The notes beneath the pieces were generated by a model. It had not been told where the DNA came from and did no database searches. It saw nothing but the letters and a program-made list of their open reading frames with translations. From Flaveria trinervia (Eukaryota > Streptophyta > Magnoliopsida > Asterales > Asteraceae), in contig JACCIX010001216.1 in the NCBI GenBank assembly GCA_025506515.1, positions 40,001 to 104,000 of the forward strand: a DNA stretch of 64,000 bases, given 5' to 3'. The translations under genes were made by a program, and so were the position numbers. Positions 10,192 through 22,026 of this stretch are shown here, piece after piece; positions within the stretch are counted from its first letter, which is position 1, and each line of letters begins with the position of its first letter.

Positions 10192-12873
10192 TGTAAGGCC
10201 CCGTTCCCGGGACGCTCACAGCTGGTCATTCATCGCACATAAAACATATATTTTCATTAACTTAAAGAAATCATTGCAACGGAAACATTTAAACATCCAT
10301 TTCATTATAATCACTTTTGCAAAATAATACATTGTTGACCGGTTACAAAACATTGTTATTTGCATTACATCACAAAACGTTATAGTTCTATCAAATGGAT
10401 GCCATCCAAAAACAAATGCCAAGTAGATTCCCCGTGCCATCCTCAGCAATGCGCACCTGCCAACTAGAAAATGCATAAAAAGTCAGTGTTGCTGAGTGAG
10501 TTCTAGTTTTATAAAAACATTGTATTACCTTCCATTCATTAAAACATTTTCATTACTATTGCACGTGATCACACATTATACGTACATCAAGGTAATCATT
10601 ATTATCTTCATCATCGTTCATTAGTATTTTTCGCACATTTCGTATTTATCGCACTTTTCGTACTTTATTATCCTTTCACTTTTATCCAGGTCCTGTCATA
10701 TGCTTAACCCCCCCCCCCTCACTTAAGCACAAGGCCATATCATCTAGGGTTAAGGGACAAGGACCCCATATCACACATATCACACATATCGCATATATCG
10801 CACGTATGGAGTAGTCACAAGGACTAACTCCCCCTGTGTGTGTGAACTCTTATAGGTCAGCCAAAATCACACGTTGTATGACACACAGTAATTAGGAAAT
10901 CACACGTATTGGAGCAGTCACCAAGACTGAGCTCTTATTGTGTGTATGAACCCTTATGAGTTAGCCAAAATCACACGCTGTAAATACACACACAATTGAG
11001 CTAACAACTGTCAGTGAGTTGTGAACCTCTATTCATTTTCTTGCAAGCCTTTTATACTTTCGTTCATTCATTAATGCATGCATTTTTTTAAGTTCCTCTT
11101 TTCATTATTTTCCACTTTATGTTACATAATACTTAGTCATTTCATTCATTAACATTCAACGTAAAGCCACGGGAAAATAATCATACATAATAAGGAACAT
11201 CAACATACACATACAATATCACCATACAGGGCATCATCATGCATACATAACATACATCACACATACGATCATACATAAGCATCAATCATACATCATCATC
11301 ATTAATCGCACATCCTCAATCTGACATCATCAAATCATCATATTATATCATTCATGCCCATCACTTTATATTTGACCTCAAAAGTAAGCTTACATGAACC
11401 CTCAGGAACCTCCCAACTCGAAGCCTACCTTTCACTTTTCCCCAAAATGTCAGAAAATATTCTAAGTCTTCATCCACATTTCTTTTTGTTCATCCGCATT
11501 AACTTTTGTTCATCCATATTAACCTTTGTTCATCCGCATTTGTTCATCCGCATTAACTTTTGTTCATCCGCGTTAACCTTTGTTCATTCGTATTTCTTAC
11601 TCATCCGCATTGACTTTTACTCATCCGCATTTGTCAATGCTTATCTGCATTTCCCCTTTACTCATCCGCATTGACTTTTACTCATCCGCATTTGTCAATG
11701 CTCATCCGCATTTCCTCTTTACTCATCCGCATTGACTTTTACTCATCCGCACTTGTCAATGCTCATCCGTATTTCCTCTAACTCATCCGCATTGACTTTT
11801 ACTCATCTGCATTTGTCAATGCTCATCCACATTTCCTCTTTACTCATTCGTATTGACTTTTACTCATCCGCATTGACTTTTACTCATCTTCATTTGTCAA
11901 TGCTCATCCGTATTTGTCAATGCTCATCCGTATTTGTCAATACTCATCCGTATTTGTCAATGCTCATCCACATTTGGAACACTTAAGAAGTCATTTAAAA
12001 CTTAGGCGTATGAGCTACTGTTTGGGCGCATGAGAAACTTTCTGGTGCATCAGCACTATTGGGGTGCATGAGCAACACTTAGTCTATTTCTGGGCAATTC
12101 TAGGCGCATGAGCACTATATGGGCGCATGAGGTTTCGAGCGTATGGGAACACTTAGGCAAATTTTAAAACTTAGGCGCATGAGCCCTGTTTGGGTGCATG
12201 AGCAGCCTCACTCGTACTTAAACATCATATTTCAGTCCCTAAACACCATCTATCATGTTCTAAGCTTAAATGATACATTCTAAGCCTTAGAAACACAACC
12301 ATAACATCATCAAACATGAACATAGTCCAAAATCAAACCCCACCCGCAACATACACACATACATACATATGGGTATGAAACCCAGTTTTATAAAAACATA
12401 TATTAATGCATTTCCAGCCCTAAAATCAGTTAAAACATGTAACAGAGGGGTTCTAGAACTCACCTTTGCAGCTCTTAGGGTAAGACTTCCTTCAAACCCG
12501 TTGCTATAGTTTCAACACCTAAAACCCACCAACACACACAACCAACACACATAACATACATAAGCACACAACCGAGGCTAAGACCAGTTGAGAATATCAT
12601 AACACACGAATTCTTACCTTGAATTCGAACTTTTTCTTCTCTTGCTCTTCAAAGAACCAAACTTTCTGCTTTCTCTCTTTCTTTTTCTCAAGAAACCTAA
12701 AAGAAATGGGTGTGTAGGAGGTGATGGGCGGCCATCACCTTTTACACCCATTTTTTCAAACATTTTGTCCTTTTGGACACTTTTTACCCTTCAACTTGGG
12801 TAAAATATATTTTATTTCTTTTTCTTTACTTTATTCTTCTTTCTTTGTCTTTTATAAATAATCGGGTGTTACA
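10192..12873 (-). repeat. Gypsy 3' LTR
   Basis: About 2.7 kb, starting (minus strand) TGTAACACCCGATTATTT and ending ...CCCGGGAACGGGGCCTTACA. Preceded on the element strand by the purine-rich AAATAAGAGGGTGGACT (12874-12890). It contains a C10-type homopolymer near 10709, repeats of gcacgtat/cacatatcgca (10770-10990), the 'catccgcatt' minisatellite, and a set of 'ggcgcatgag' words (12000-12200). Confidence 0.88.
11470..11972. repeat. Minisatellite inside gypsy LTR, core TCATCCGCATT
   Basis: About 25 imperfect units of 18-21 bp, of two types: one ending in ttaacttttgt (11495-11590) and one tttgtcaatgctcatccgca (11625-11970). It recurs at the same LTR position at 17607-18142 and, reverse-complemented, at 57625-58105. 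Open frames across it (repeating HPH/SSA words) are an artefact of stop-free repeats, not genes. Confidence 0.9.
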
Positions 12874-12914
12874 AGTCCACCCTCTTATTTAGGTTTCATC
12901 CTCAAAACCTGTTA

Positions 12915-13260
12915 TTACTTGAACAAACATGGGTAATGCTGTCTCATCTCTTCTTCGGTCCCCCACGTAGACTCAGATCCCTTTCTGTGCTTCCACTGTA
13001 CGCGCACAAGTGGGACTACTTTATTTTTTAGCCTCTTTTCTTTATGATCAATGATTGCCACTGGTTGCTCCACATAGTTGAGCTGTTCGTCTACCTCGAT
13101 ACCCTCCAGTGGGACAATCATATCCTCGTCTGTTAAACACTTCCTCAGATGAGATACATGGAATGTCAGAGGAATTCCACTTAACTCATCCGGTAGCTCC
13201 AATTTATAGACCACCCTCCTACTCTAGCAATGATTCGGAAAGGCCCTATGTATCTCGGCT
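12915..13260 (-). pseudogene. Gypsy pol C-terminus with chromodomain
   Basis: From about 13260 the frame reads a short IN-to-chromodomain linker (Q-P-R-Y-I-G-P-F-R-I type). After one stop a 99-aa open frame gives FHVSHLRKCL, VAIIDHKEKRLKNK and VRVQWKHRKGSESTWGTEEE. The last part is the chromodomain pattern (aromatic-x-V-x-W, then E-x-T-W-E-x-E); here the first aromatic is V. In chromoviruses this tail directs integration to particular chromatin. It ends 41 bp before the 3' LTR, as expected. Confidence 0.85.
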
Positions 13261-14213
13261 GAATATGGTGCACTTCATCCCGTATAGATAGTGCCTCCCT
13301 ATTTTTAACGCAAAGACCACGACTGCTAGCTCCAAGTCGTGAGTGGGATAATTGACCTCATGAACTTTCAACTGTCGGGATGCATAGACTATAACCTTTC
13401 CTTTCTGCATCAATACACATCCCATCCCCGAGTAGGAAGCATCGTAATAAACTACTAAATCTTCACTTCCACCTTTGTCGTGTCCACCATTACCCCTCGA
13501 GGTTTACCACATGACCTAAAAACTAAACCTCACGCAACCAAAACGCGCACTTGGAGAATTTGGCATACAACTTCTCCTTTTTAAACGTCTCCACACCTCT
13601 GGAATATGCCCGACATGCTCTTCCTCGCTCTTCGAATAAATCAGGATATCATCAATAAACACAATCACTGATTTATCCAACATCGGCCGACACACTTGAT
13701 TATCAGGTCCATAAAAGCGGCTGGCGCATTGGTCAAACCAAAAGACATAACAAGAAACTTGTAGTGTCCCTAACGCGTACGAAAAGCTGTTTTAGGAATA
13801 TCTTGCTCCTTAACCTTCATCTGATGGTAGCCAGATCGAAGATCTATCCTCAAGAACCATCTGGCACCTTGAAGCTGATCAAATAGGTCATAAATTCTCA
13901 GTAATGGGTACCGATTCTTCACTGTCAACTTATTCAGCTCACGGTAGTCGATACACATCCTCATGCTACCGTCTTTCTTCTTCACAAATAAAACCGGAGC
14001 ACCCCAAGGAGAGATACTTGGTCTAATAAGCCCCTTATCAAGTAGCTCTTGCAGTTTCTCCATCAAATCTTTCATCTCAGCGGGAGCCAACCGATATGGT
14101 GCCTTAGCAACAGGTTGGGCACCCGGTATCAGATCAATTTGAAACTCGATCTCGCGGTCCGGTGGCACTCCTGGTAAGTCTTCGGGAAACACGTCTGAAA
14201 AGTCACACACCAC
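13261..14213 (-). pseudogene. Gypsy reverse transcriptase and truncated RNase H; integrase deleted
   Basis: An open frame of 147 aa (14213-13770) carries FPEDLPGVPP, KGLIRPSISPWGAPVLFVKK, MRMCIDYRELNKLTVKN and LRSGYHQMKV. It then meets a stop, followed by MSFGLTNAP in an adjacent frame. The region around the catalytic F-I-D-D (13680-13630) is frame-shifted with stops. A short RNase H piece (13470-13290, words KVHEVNYPTHDLELA) is joined almost directly to the chromodomain linker, so the rest of RNase H and all of integrase are missing. It cannot support transposition alone. Confidence 0.85.
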
Positions 14214-14294
14214 CGGTACATCGGACAGTTATGGTGTTGACGTGTCCACATCCTTCACGTAGGCCAAGTAGGCACTACATCAAAGCCTCATGCA

Positions 14295-14669
14295 CTATCC
14301 TGCCACCGCCATCGAAATCACCTTCGGGATTGTTGTAACTCGATCACTGTAAATCGTCACCGAACTCCCGTCAGGCGCTGTCAATCTGACCATATTTTTG
14401 CGACACACAATGTTCGCCTCATAGTCCACCAACCAATCCATTCCAAGGACTACATCAAAACCGCCTAAGTTCATCACGAACGGTCTAACAGGAAACTTAT
14501 GACCTTCTAATTCAATGTCCCAGCCTTCTATCACCTTAGAAATCCTAGTAGACTTACCTATGGCAGTTTCTACGTCAAAGGGCGTATCTATCCTTTTACT
14601 ACTAACAGGCCATGTAGCACATAAAGCAGCAGAAATAAAATTTTTACAAGCACCAGAATCAAAAAACAC
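14295..14669 (-). pseudogene. Gypsy retroviral-type aspartic protease
   Basis: An open frame of 124 aa with FDSGACKNFIS (active-site D-S-G), a central IELEGHKFPVRPFVM strand block and VVLGMDWLVDYEANI, the expected protease core that cleaves gag-pol. It is separated from gag by a stop at 14670 and from RT by a stop region at 14214-14294, so although the domain itself looks intact, the polyprotein is broken. Confidence 0.85.
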
Positions 14670-14672
14670 AGG

Positions 14673-16036
14673 CTAAATTTTGGTTACTAGATGCGTACCT
14701 GACACAACATCGGGGTCCGTCCTAGCCTCCTCCTGCGTTATTGTGAACACTTTGGCACTCGCCCTCTGTCCTTCTCCTCCAGTCTTTCCTAATCCTTCAA
14801 CCCTTGGCTTCTTACAGTCTCTACTCAGATGACCATTCTCTCCACAGTTGTAATATCTTACAACCCCGCATTCCCTCACCACATGGCCAGGCTTCCCGCA
14901 CTTGAAGCAGATGTTTGACCCCCATTTGTATTCTCCCAAATGCTCCTTCCTACATTTACCACATCTCTTCGATCCTGCACCAGATGTGACCACACATCGG
15001 CCATCCACCCATGCACGCTTATTGTTCGTCGGGACACCACCCCGTCCAATCCTCTTCTCATTCCAGTTCTGGTCTCCACCTTTCTTCCTACTCACCTCAG
15101 CCACCACCACAGTCCAGTCATCATACAACCTCCCCGCCAAGTCAACTACCAACCTAAACATGCTTGGCCAGGCAGCGATCATATGCCTACAGACATCCGT
15201 TGGTAAACCTGGATATACCTCTTGATCTTTCATGACGAGGGTGTCACTTGATCCGGCACCAGACGTGCCATCTCGTTGAACTTGGTGGTGTATTGCTGAT
15301 GGGTCATAGTCCCCGCCTCTAGCTGCAGGAACTCCCTCTCAACTTTGTCCATCTCACGATGAGGACAAAACTCCTTAATCACCAACCTTTTCAACTCTGC
15401 CCATTTCATCCTTCCTATCGCCCGACTACCCTCGGCTTGGACGATATTGTCCCACCAGCACAAAGCCTAGTCCACAAATGAGTGAGCAACAAACTTCACC
15501 TTTTTATCTTCCCGGTACTCGCTAATGTCGAGTACCGCCTCCATCTCTCTCACCCATCGGTGAGCAGCAGCAGCAGTACTATTCCCATCAAACGTTGGGG
15601 GTTTGCATCTCATAAGTGCCTTATAGTTATAGCCTCGTGCCACCTCCTACACAAGCTTTTCTTCCTCCTCTTCATCATCGGAGAGAACCGTCTCAGTTTC
15701 CGGTTGCTCACATCCTCCCGAGGACTTGTTCCTCTCCTTTCTCTCTCTTTCTCGTATAGCCTTTATCACTTCGGTCACCACAGACGGTAAGATCGTCTAC
15801 ATGACCTGGTGAACTTCTTCCACAACAGCTTCCTTTACTAAGGCTCTCAAATTAGCACTCTCATCTCCGCCCTCCGGATGAGGGGTCTCGAGTTCTTCAT
15901 GAACCACCTTTTCGGCTCTAGGCATTCCTCTCGTAGCCCGTGGTTTAGCACCACAACCTCCACCATGTGAAGCTTTAGATGATATACCACCAGCCATCCT
16001 CAAAACACTATAAGATTCAAACACCAACACGCTCAT
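14673..16036 (-). pseudogene. Gypsy gag with two zinc knuckles, frame-broken
   Basis: The start at 16036 reads MSVLVFESYSVLRMAGG; this fragment stops at 15797. A broken acidic stretch follows. The retrotransposon gag core (15463-15230) shows CWWDNIVQAEGSRAIGR and REFLQLEAGTMTHQQYTTKF. The 186-aa frame 15233-14673 carries CFKCGKPGHVVREC (intact CCHC) and YNCGENGHLSRDC (first Cys replaced). It is the capsid/nucleocapsid precursor and is no longer continuous. The plus-strand gypsy copy at 59678-61057 is a close homologue. Confidence 0.85.
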
Positions 16037-16323
16037 TCAAGGGAACAACTCAATTTATGTCAAGTATAGTAAGTCCCTAATTATAGTGGCCAGTTGTGAT
16101 TAGCCACTTACTTTACTCTTCATACCCCAAGCATTACCTATCCTGACTACATCAGTATCTAAATCTACCAGCAACACATAACCACATAACATGCACACGT
16201 AATACCAGTTAACATTAAGAAAAAACCTAATGGCACGCAACTACCTGGACTGGCATCCCTTCCCTTCCGTCCCATTTTTAGTTTAAGTTTATTTTGAAAA
16301 TTTACCCGTTTTACTTAAACTTT
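16037..16323 (-). other. Gypsy 5' leader between primer site and gag
   Basis: Non-coding, about 290 bp, matched by 59397-59677 in the plus-strand copy (e.g. ggtatgaagagtaaagtaag in that copy). Typical untranslated leader. Confidence 0.6.
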
Positions 16324-16336
16324 GGCTTTGATACCA
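16324..16336 (-). other. Primer binding site of gypsy element
   Basis: Minus strand TGGTATCAAAGCC, three bases inside the 5' LTR end, complementary (with a mismatch) to the 3' end of initiator tRNA-Met, the usual primer for these elements. Confidence 0.8.
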
Positions 16337-17606
16337 ACTTGAAATGCCCCGTTCCCGGGACGCTCACAGCCGGTCAATCTTCGCACATAATAAATATTTT
16401 CATTAACTTAAATAAATCATTGCAGCGGAAACATTTAAACATCCCTTTCATTATAATCACTTTTGCAAAATAATACATTGTTGACTGGTTACAAAACATC
16501 GTTATTTGCATACATCACAAAAACGTCATAGTTCTATCAAATGGATGCCATCCAAAAAGAATTCCAAGTAGCTGCCCCGTGACATCCTCAGCAATGCTCA
16601 CCTGCCAACTGAAAAATGCATAAAAAGTCAGCGTTGTTGAGTGAGTTCTAGTTTTATAAAACATTGTATTACCTTCCATTCGTTAAAATATTTCCATTAC
16701 TATCGCACGTGATCACACATCATACGTACATCAAGCTAATCATTATTATCTTCATCATCATTCGTTAGTACTTGTCTAACATTTTGTATTTATCGCACTT
16801 TTCATACTTTATTATCCTTTCACTTTTATCTAGGTTCTGTCATATGCTTTACCCTCCACTTAAGCACAAGGCCATATCATCTAGGGTTAAACGACAAGGA
16901 CCCCATATCGCACATATCACATATATCGCACGTATCGCGCGTATGGAGTAGTCACAAGGACTAACTCCCCCTGTGTGTGTGAACTCTTACGGGTCAGCCA
17001 AAATCGCACGTTGTATGACACACAGTAATTAGGAAATCACACGTATTAGAGCAGTCACCAAGACTAAACTCTTACTATGTGTATGGACCCTTATGAGTTA
17101 TCCAAAATCACATGCTGGAAATATACACACAGTTAAGCTAACAACTGCCAATGAGTTGTGAACCTCCTTTCATTTTCTTGCAAGCCTTTCATACTTTCAT
17201 TCATTCATTAATGCATGCATTCTTTTTTAAGTTCCTCTTTTCATTATCTTCCACTTTACGTTACATAATACTTAGTCATTTCTTTCATTAACATTCAACG
17301 TAAAGCCACAGGAAAATAATCATACATAATAAGGAACATCAACATACATATACAACATCACCATACAAGGAATCATCATGCATACATAACATACATCACA
17401 CATACCATCATACATAAGCATCAATCATACATCATCATCATTAATCACACATCCTCAATCACACATCATCAAATCATCATCTTATATCATTCATGCCCAT
17501 CACACCATATTTGACCTCAAAAGTCAGCTTACATGAACCCCCAGGAACCTCCCAAGTCAAAGCCTTACCTTTCACTTTTTCACCAAAAAATCAGAAAATA
17601 TTCTAA

Positions 17607-18142
17607 GTCTTCATCCGCATTTCTTTTTGTACATCCGCATTTCTTTTTATTCATCCGCATTAACTTTTGTTCATCCGCGTTAACCTTTGTCCTTCCGCAT
17701 TTGTTCATCCACATTAACCTTTGTTCATCCGCATTAACCTTTGTTCATCCGCATTTCTTTACTCATCCGTATTGACTTTTACTCATCCGCATTTATCAAT
17801 CCTCATTCGCATTTCCTCTTTACTCATCCGCATTAACTTTTACTCATCTGCATTTGTCAATGCTCATCCGCATTTGTCAATGTTCATCCGCATTTGTCAA
17901 TGCTCATCCGCATTTGTCAATGCTCACCCGCATTTGCCAATGCTCATCCGCATTTGTCAATGCTCATCGAAATTCCCTCTAACTCATCTGCATTGACTTT
18001 TACTCATTTGCATTTGTCAATACTCATCCGCATTTCCTCTTTACTTATCCATATTGACTTTTACTCATCCGCATTTATCAATGCTCATCCGCATTTGTCA
18101 ATGCTCATCCTCATTTGTCAATGCTCATCCGTATTTGAAACA
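17607..18142. repeat. Minisatellite inside gypsy 5' LTR, core TCATCCGCATT
   Basis: Same array as at 11470-11972, with a different number and order of units, including a homogeneous run of ctcatccgcatttgtcaatg at 17860-17965. Unit gain or loss has continued since the LTRs were made. Confidence 0.9.
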
Positions 18143-18239
18143 CTTAAGCAGTTATTTAAAACTTAGGCATATGAGCTACTGTTTGGGAGCATGAGAAACT
18201 TTCAGGTGCATCAGTACTATTGGGGCGCATGAGTAGACA

Positions 18240-18425
18240 TGTACAAACTGGTTTGGGGGCCCAAACCGGTTGAAACTGGTTTGGTCAAACTCGGTCAAAA
18301 CCGGTTTGGCCCCAAACAAGTTTGGGTTCGAATTGGTTTCGAACGCAAAAAACACAACCCTATCAAATCGGTTTGGGTCGGTTTGGAACCGGTTCGGGCC
18401 CAAACCGGGTCGGCCCAAACCGTTT
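18240..18425. repeat. hAT subterminal repeats, left
   Basis: About ten copies of AAACCGGTTT / GGTTTGG-type words in both orientations. Such clustered short motifs next to hAT ends are the usual transposase-binding sites. Confidence 0.75.
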
Positions 18426-18676
18426 TTTTTAATTTGGATTTTTGTTATATTCAAAGAAAATTCTAAACATTTAATTAAAACATAAAACAATTTATATAAT
18501 TAAAACAATTTATAACATTTATAAACATTTAAAACATTTATAAACATATATATATATATTTAAACAATAGTTTTATAAACATTTATAAAATTTAAATAAC
18601 ATACAAGGGTAAATAAAAATCTTTAAAACTAAACATTTAACATAGTCATTTCTTCGTTCATATTATACATGTACGT

Positions 18677-20763
18677 TTATTCCTCACCACCAGAACCGGA
18701 ACTGTTACAAAGGTAGTCATCATATGTCGCTTCATCATTAGTCAACCAGGTGTCAATCCGCTCTCTACCTCGTCCTTGTATAATTCTGCTTCGTATTCCA
18801 GTTCTCCTTCAAGTGAACGTTTTTCTTGTACTCTTTCCACGGCATCCAAATAATCTTTCAAGCAAATTGATATTTCAACCGCTTGTGGAGTGAGTCAAGT
18901 TCGTCTTATTGATATAACCCTACCACTAACAGAAAAAGCAGATTCCGAAGCTACCGTAGAAGTTTGGACGGTTAGTAAATCTCGGGCCATGGTGGATAGG
19001 ATGGGAAATTGATCTTCCTTACCTTTCCATCAAGCCAACAAGTCAAAATTTTTTAAAATCTTATGGAGTCGTGGTCGATAAAAAGTTTGTAAGACCATAC
19101 CTCCCGAGTTCACTACTCGGAGTGTTACCACATTGACGTTTATTACATTCATCCCTTAAAGTATTATATAAAACAAACATTGGATCATTCAAAGTTTCGG
19201 CATTTGCCGCATTCCTTAAAGCGTCATGGATTTGTGACGTTTCCCCGTATTTTAATAAATAAACATCATACATTTGTTCTAATTGTTTGTTAAAAGTAGC
19301 TTTTAAAGTTTTACTATACATTGGGTTACCAACTTCTAAATCCAAATTAAAAGTAATTTTATCAAGTAAAGTTTCAACCCCTAATAAATTTAAAAAAGGG
19401 TTTAATGCAGCGACACATGTAATAACGGGAGGCATTTCTTTAAAATACTTTATAAGTTTTTCTTTCATTGGGGGTATCATATCAGAATAAGGTCTACCCC
19501 TACACGACAATTCATATAATTTTGAAGTCATTAAATAGATTTGGTGAAGTACTAACGGACTCGGTGTGTAATAAACTCCAGAAACACACGTAGTTGCGTT
19601 TTTAAAATTTTGAAGCATTTTTGTTACTTCTTCGATAATAGCTCAACCCAATGGATGGTAAGAATTTGTCTTTCCCCGACTTACCAAACTATTATAAAAG
19701 GCTATTAAACTTTCTTTTTGTTCAATAGCCTTTTCAAACATGTTACAAGTGAAATTCCATCGTGTTGGTACGTCCTAATTCGGGCCTAAATTTGGTATTT
19801 GCGTCTTTAGAAAACTTGGGATATTTAGTATATCTTTGGTTATTACTAAAAATATCATGTAACATTCTTTTAAAAGAATCTTTAACTGTTTCAATTATTT
19901 TTAAACCGTCTTGAATGGCTAAGTTTATGATGTGCGCAACACATCGACTATGAAAAAAACACACCCTCACAAATTGGTTTATATTTTAATTTCAAATGAT
20001 CTATCGCAAGAGTGTTATTTTACGCATTATCAAAATATATAGAAAATATTTTGTTTTCTAATTTATAAGTTTGAATAACTTTATCAATAAGATAAAAAAT
20101 GTTTTGGCTGGTGTGAGGATAATCAAACAATTCAAACGCAATCGTACGTTTCATCATTTTCCACGAATCGGGTTCAACCCAATGGGCGGTGATACAAACG
20201 TACGAGTCCGGTGAACCGTGAGGTGTCGACCAAACATCACTAGTTAAGTTAACACCGGTTTGTAAATTTTCAAAATAAGATATTAATTCATTTTTAGCTT
20301 TTTTCCACATTTTTAAACAATCTCTTCGAAGAGTAGCACGACTTACATTGGTGTAACGTGGTTGGAGAGTTCGTTGAATGAGTCGAGTCAAACGTTCGTT
20401 GTCGAAATGTTTGAATGGCAAACTTTCTTGAATTACAAATTGCACCATTTGCTCCCGAACCACATCAACATTATAAGCCCAAATATTTCCTTTGTTTGTC
20501 ATCGAAGCTTGACCTTGAGAAGGTTCATCTTTTAACGCTTTACAATATTTATTTGAAATATGGTTTTTCAACATTGTGTTTGCATCTTTTTTGAAAAACT
20601 TATGACAAAACTTGCAACGAGCCTTCTTTGGACCGCTAGCCATTTGACATAAATCGTAATTGCACCATACTTCGGGGTTCCTATTCGTAGGAAGGATTGC
20701 TACCACCACGTTGCTTGAAGACGGTTCACAACCAACAGATGGTTGAGCACTTGATGAAGCCAT
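18677..20763 (-). pseudogene. hAT transposase (BED finger, RNase-H fold, hATC), few breaks
   Basis: Start chosen at 20763 (MASSSAQPSVG); an in-frame Met at 20874 is possible. BED-type finger: WCNYDLC, then CKFCHKFF and HISNKYC. The core has NLTSDVWSTPHGSPDSYVCI near 20240-20185 (first catalytic Asp region) and SIYFDNA. A stop and a slip in a T run near 19950 precede FHSRCVAHIINLAIQDGL. The frame 19618-19061 covers the helical insertion and continues, after a stop, into the hATC dimerisation block (WWKGKEDQFP, TVASESAFSVSGR near 18990-18920). A last frame change leads to the C-terminus, ending at 18677. Length near 690 aa is normal for the family. Three or four lesions make it inactive, though comparatively young. 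Confidence 0.85.
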
Positions 20764-20984
20764 TTGTGAATTGTGAGAGCGTTTTTGAGATTTTTGAGAG
20801 TAATGAGTATTTGTGAGAGCGTTTATGAGATTTTTGAGAGTAAAGAGTGTTATAAGTTGTTGTGATTCAACCAAAACATCAAATACATATATATACTAAC
20901 CTAGTGGGGTTATAATGGTAAAAGATATCAAAAAAGGGTTAAAAATAGGGTACAAACGGCTATATAGCCGTTGGGTAACGGTAA

Positions 20985-21205
20985 CCGGGTTGGAAAACCG
21001 GTTTGAAAGCCGGGTTGGAAAACCGGTTTGAAAACCGGGTTGGAAAACCGGTTTGTAAACCGGTTTGGGGACTAGTTTGGTTTGAAACCAGTTTGGATCG
21101 TAGAAACCTGAAACCGGTAGGTAACCGGTGGTTCGGGCCGGGTTGAAACCGGTTTGGGCCTCAAATCGGTTCTGGTTTTTTTACCCAAATTCCTGAACCG
21201 GTTTT
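20985..21205. repeat. hAT subterminal repeats, right
   Basis: Repeats of aaccgggttggaaaaccggtttg (20987-21063 holds at least three tandem copies) and further aaaccggttt words up to 21205. Counterpart of the left cluster. Confidence 0.75.
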
Positions 21206-22026
21206 TTTGAACATATCTATGCATGAACAACACTTATTCTATTTCTGGGAAATTCTAGACGCGTGAGCACTATATGGGCGCATGAGGTTTCGGGCGTATG
21301 GGAACACTTAGGCAAATTCTAAAACTTAGGCGCATGAGCAGCCTCATTCGCACTTAAACATCATATTTCAGTCCCCAAACAACATCTATCATGTTATAAG
21401 CTTAAATGATACATTCTAAGCCTTAGAAACACAATCATAACATCATCAAACATGAACATAGTCCAAAATCAAACCCCACCCACAACATACACACATACAT
21501 ACATACGGGGTATGAAACCCAGTTTTATAAAAACATACATTCATGCATTTCCAGTCCCAAAATCAGTTAAAACATATAAAAGAGGAGTTCTAGAACTCAC
21601 CTTTGTAGCCTCTTAGGGTAAGACTTCCTTCAAACCCATTGCTACAAGTTCAACACCTAAAACCCACCAAACACACACAACCGAACACACACACATACAT
21701 AAGCACACAACCGAGGCTAAGACCAGTTGAGAACATCATAAACACACGAATTCTTACCTTGAATTCGAACGTTTCTGCTATTGCTCTTCAAAGAACCAAA
21801 CTGTCTGCTTTCTCTCTTTCTTTTCCTCAAGAAACCCGAAAGAAATGGGTGTGTAGGAGGTGATGGGCGGCCATCCCCTTTTACACCCACTTTTTCAAAA
21901 ATTTTGTTCTTTTGGATACTTTTTACCCTTCAACTTGGATAAAATATCTTTTCTTTCTTTTGCTTCACTTTATTCTTCTTTCGTTGTCTTTTATAAATAC
22001 CGGGTGTTACAATGTAGGATAAAACT

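Larger units (their letters stand above)
18234..21219 (-). mobile_element. hAT transposon (2986 bp) nested in gypsy LTR
   Basis: Terminal inverted repeats: TAGACATGTACAAAC on the left and, reversed, TAGATATGTTCAAAA on the right. Flanking 8-bp duplications cgcatgag (18226-18233) and tgcatgaa (21220-21227) agree at 6 of 8 bases; the uninterrupted sister LTR reads gtgcatgagcaacac at this spot (near 12065), which confirms the insertion site. It encodes one transposase on the minus strand. Both subterminal regions are packed with aaaccggttt words. Confidence 0.9.
10192..22011 (-). mobile_element. Ty3/gypsy chromovirus-type element with nested hAT transposon
   Basis: LTRs at 10192-12873 (3') and 16340-22011 (5') flank an internal region of about 3.5 kb on the minus strand (gag, protease, RT, RNase H remnant, chromodomain). 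LTR ends are TGTAACACCC and GGGGCCTTACA. A 5-bp target duplication atgta is perfect at 10187-10191 and 22012-22016. Removing the hAT insertion, the two LTRs are nearly equal in length (about 2678 and 2682 bp). The element is non-autonomous: integrase is deleted and gag and RT carry stops. The chromodomain and long LTRs suggest a Tekay/Del-like chromovirus. Confidence 0.88.
16340..22011 (-). repeat. Gypsy 5' LTR, interrupted by hAT element
   Basis: Homologous to 10192-12873 over its whole length, split by 18234-21219. Its inner end has drifted (tgaaatgcccc against tgtaaggcccc). The outer end is gtgttaca at 22004-22011, followed by the atgta duplication. Confidence 0.88.

Noticed and set aside
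11470..11972. CRISPR-like regular array
   Set aside because: Units and spacers are both repetitive and imperfect, and the array lies in a plant retrotransposon LTR; it is a minisatellite.
11354..11986. Open frames of 84-106 aa across the LTR minisatellite (also at 17533-18166 and 57571-58105)
   Set aside because: Repeat units without stop codons give long frames on several frames at once; the 'proteins' are only repeated HPH/IRI/SSA words.
14902..15225. Plus-strand frames of 88-107 aa opposite gypsy gag
   Set aside because: Antisense shadows of the zinc-knuckle region; no family resemblance.
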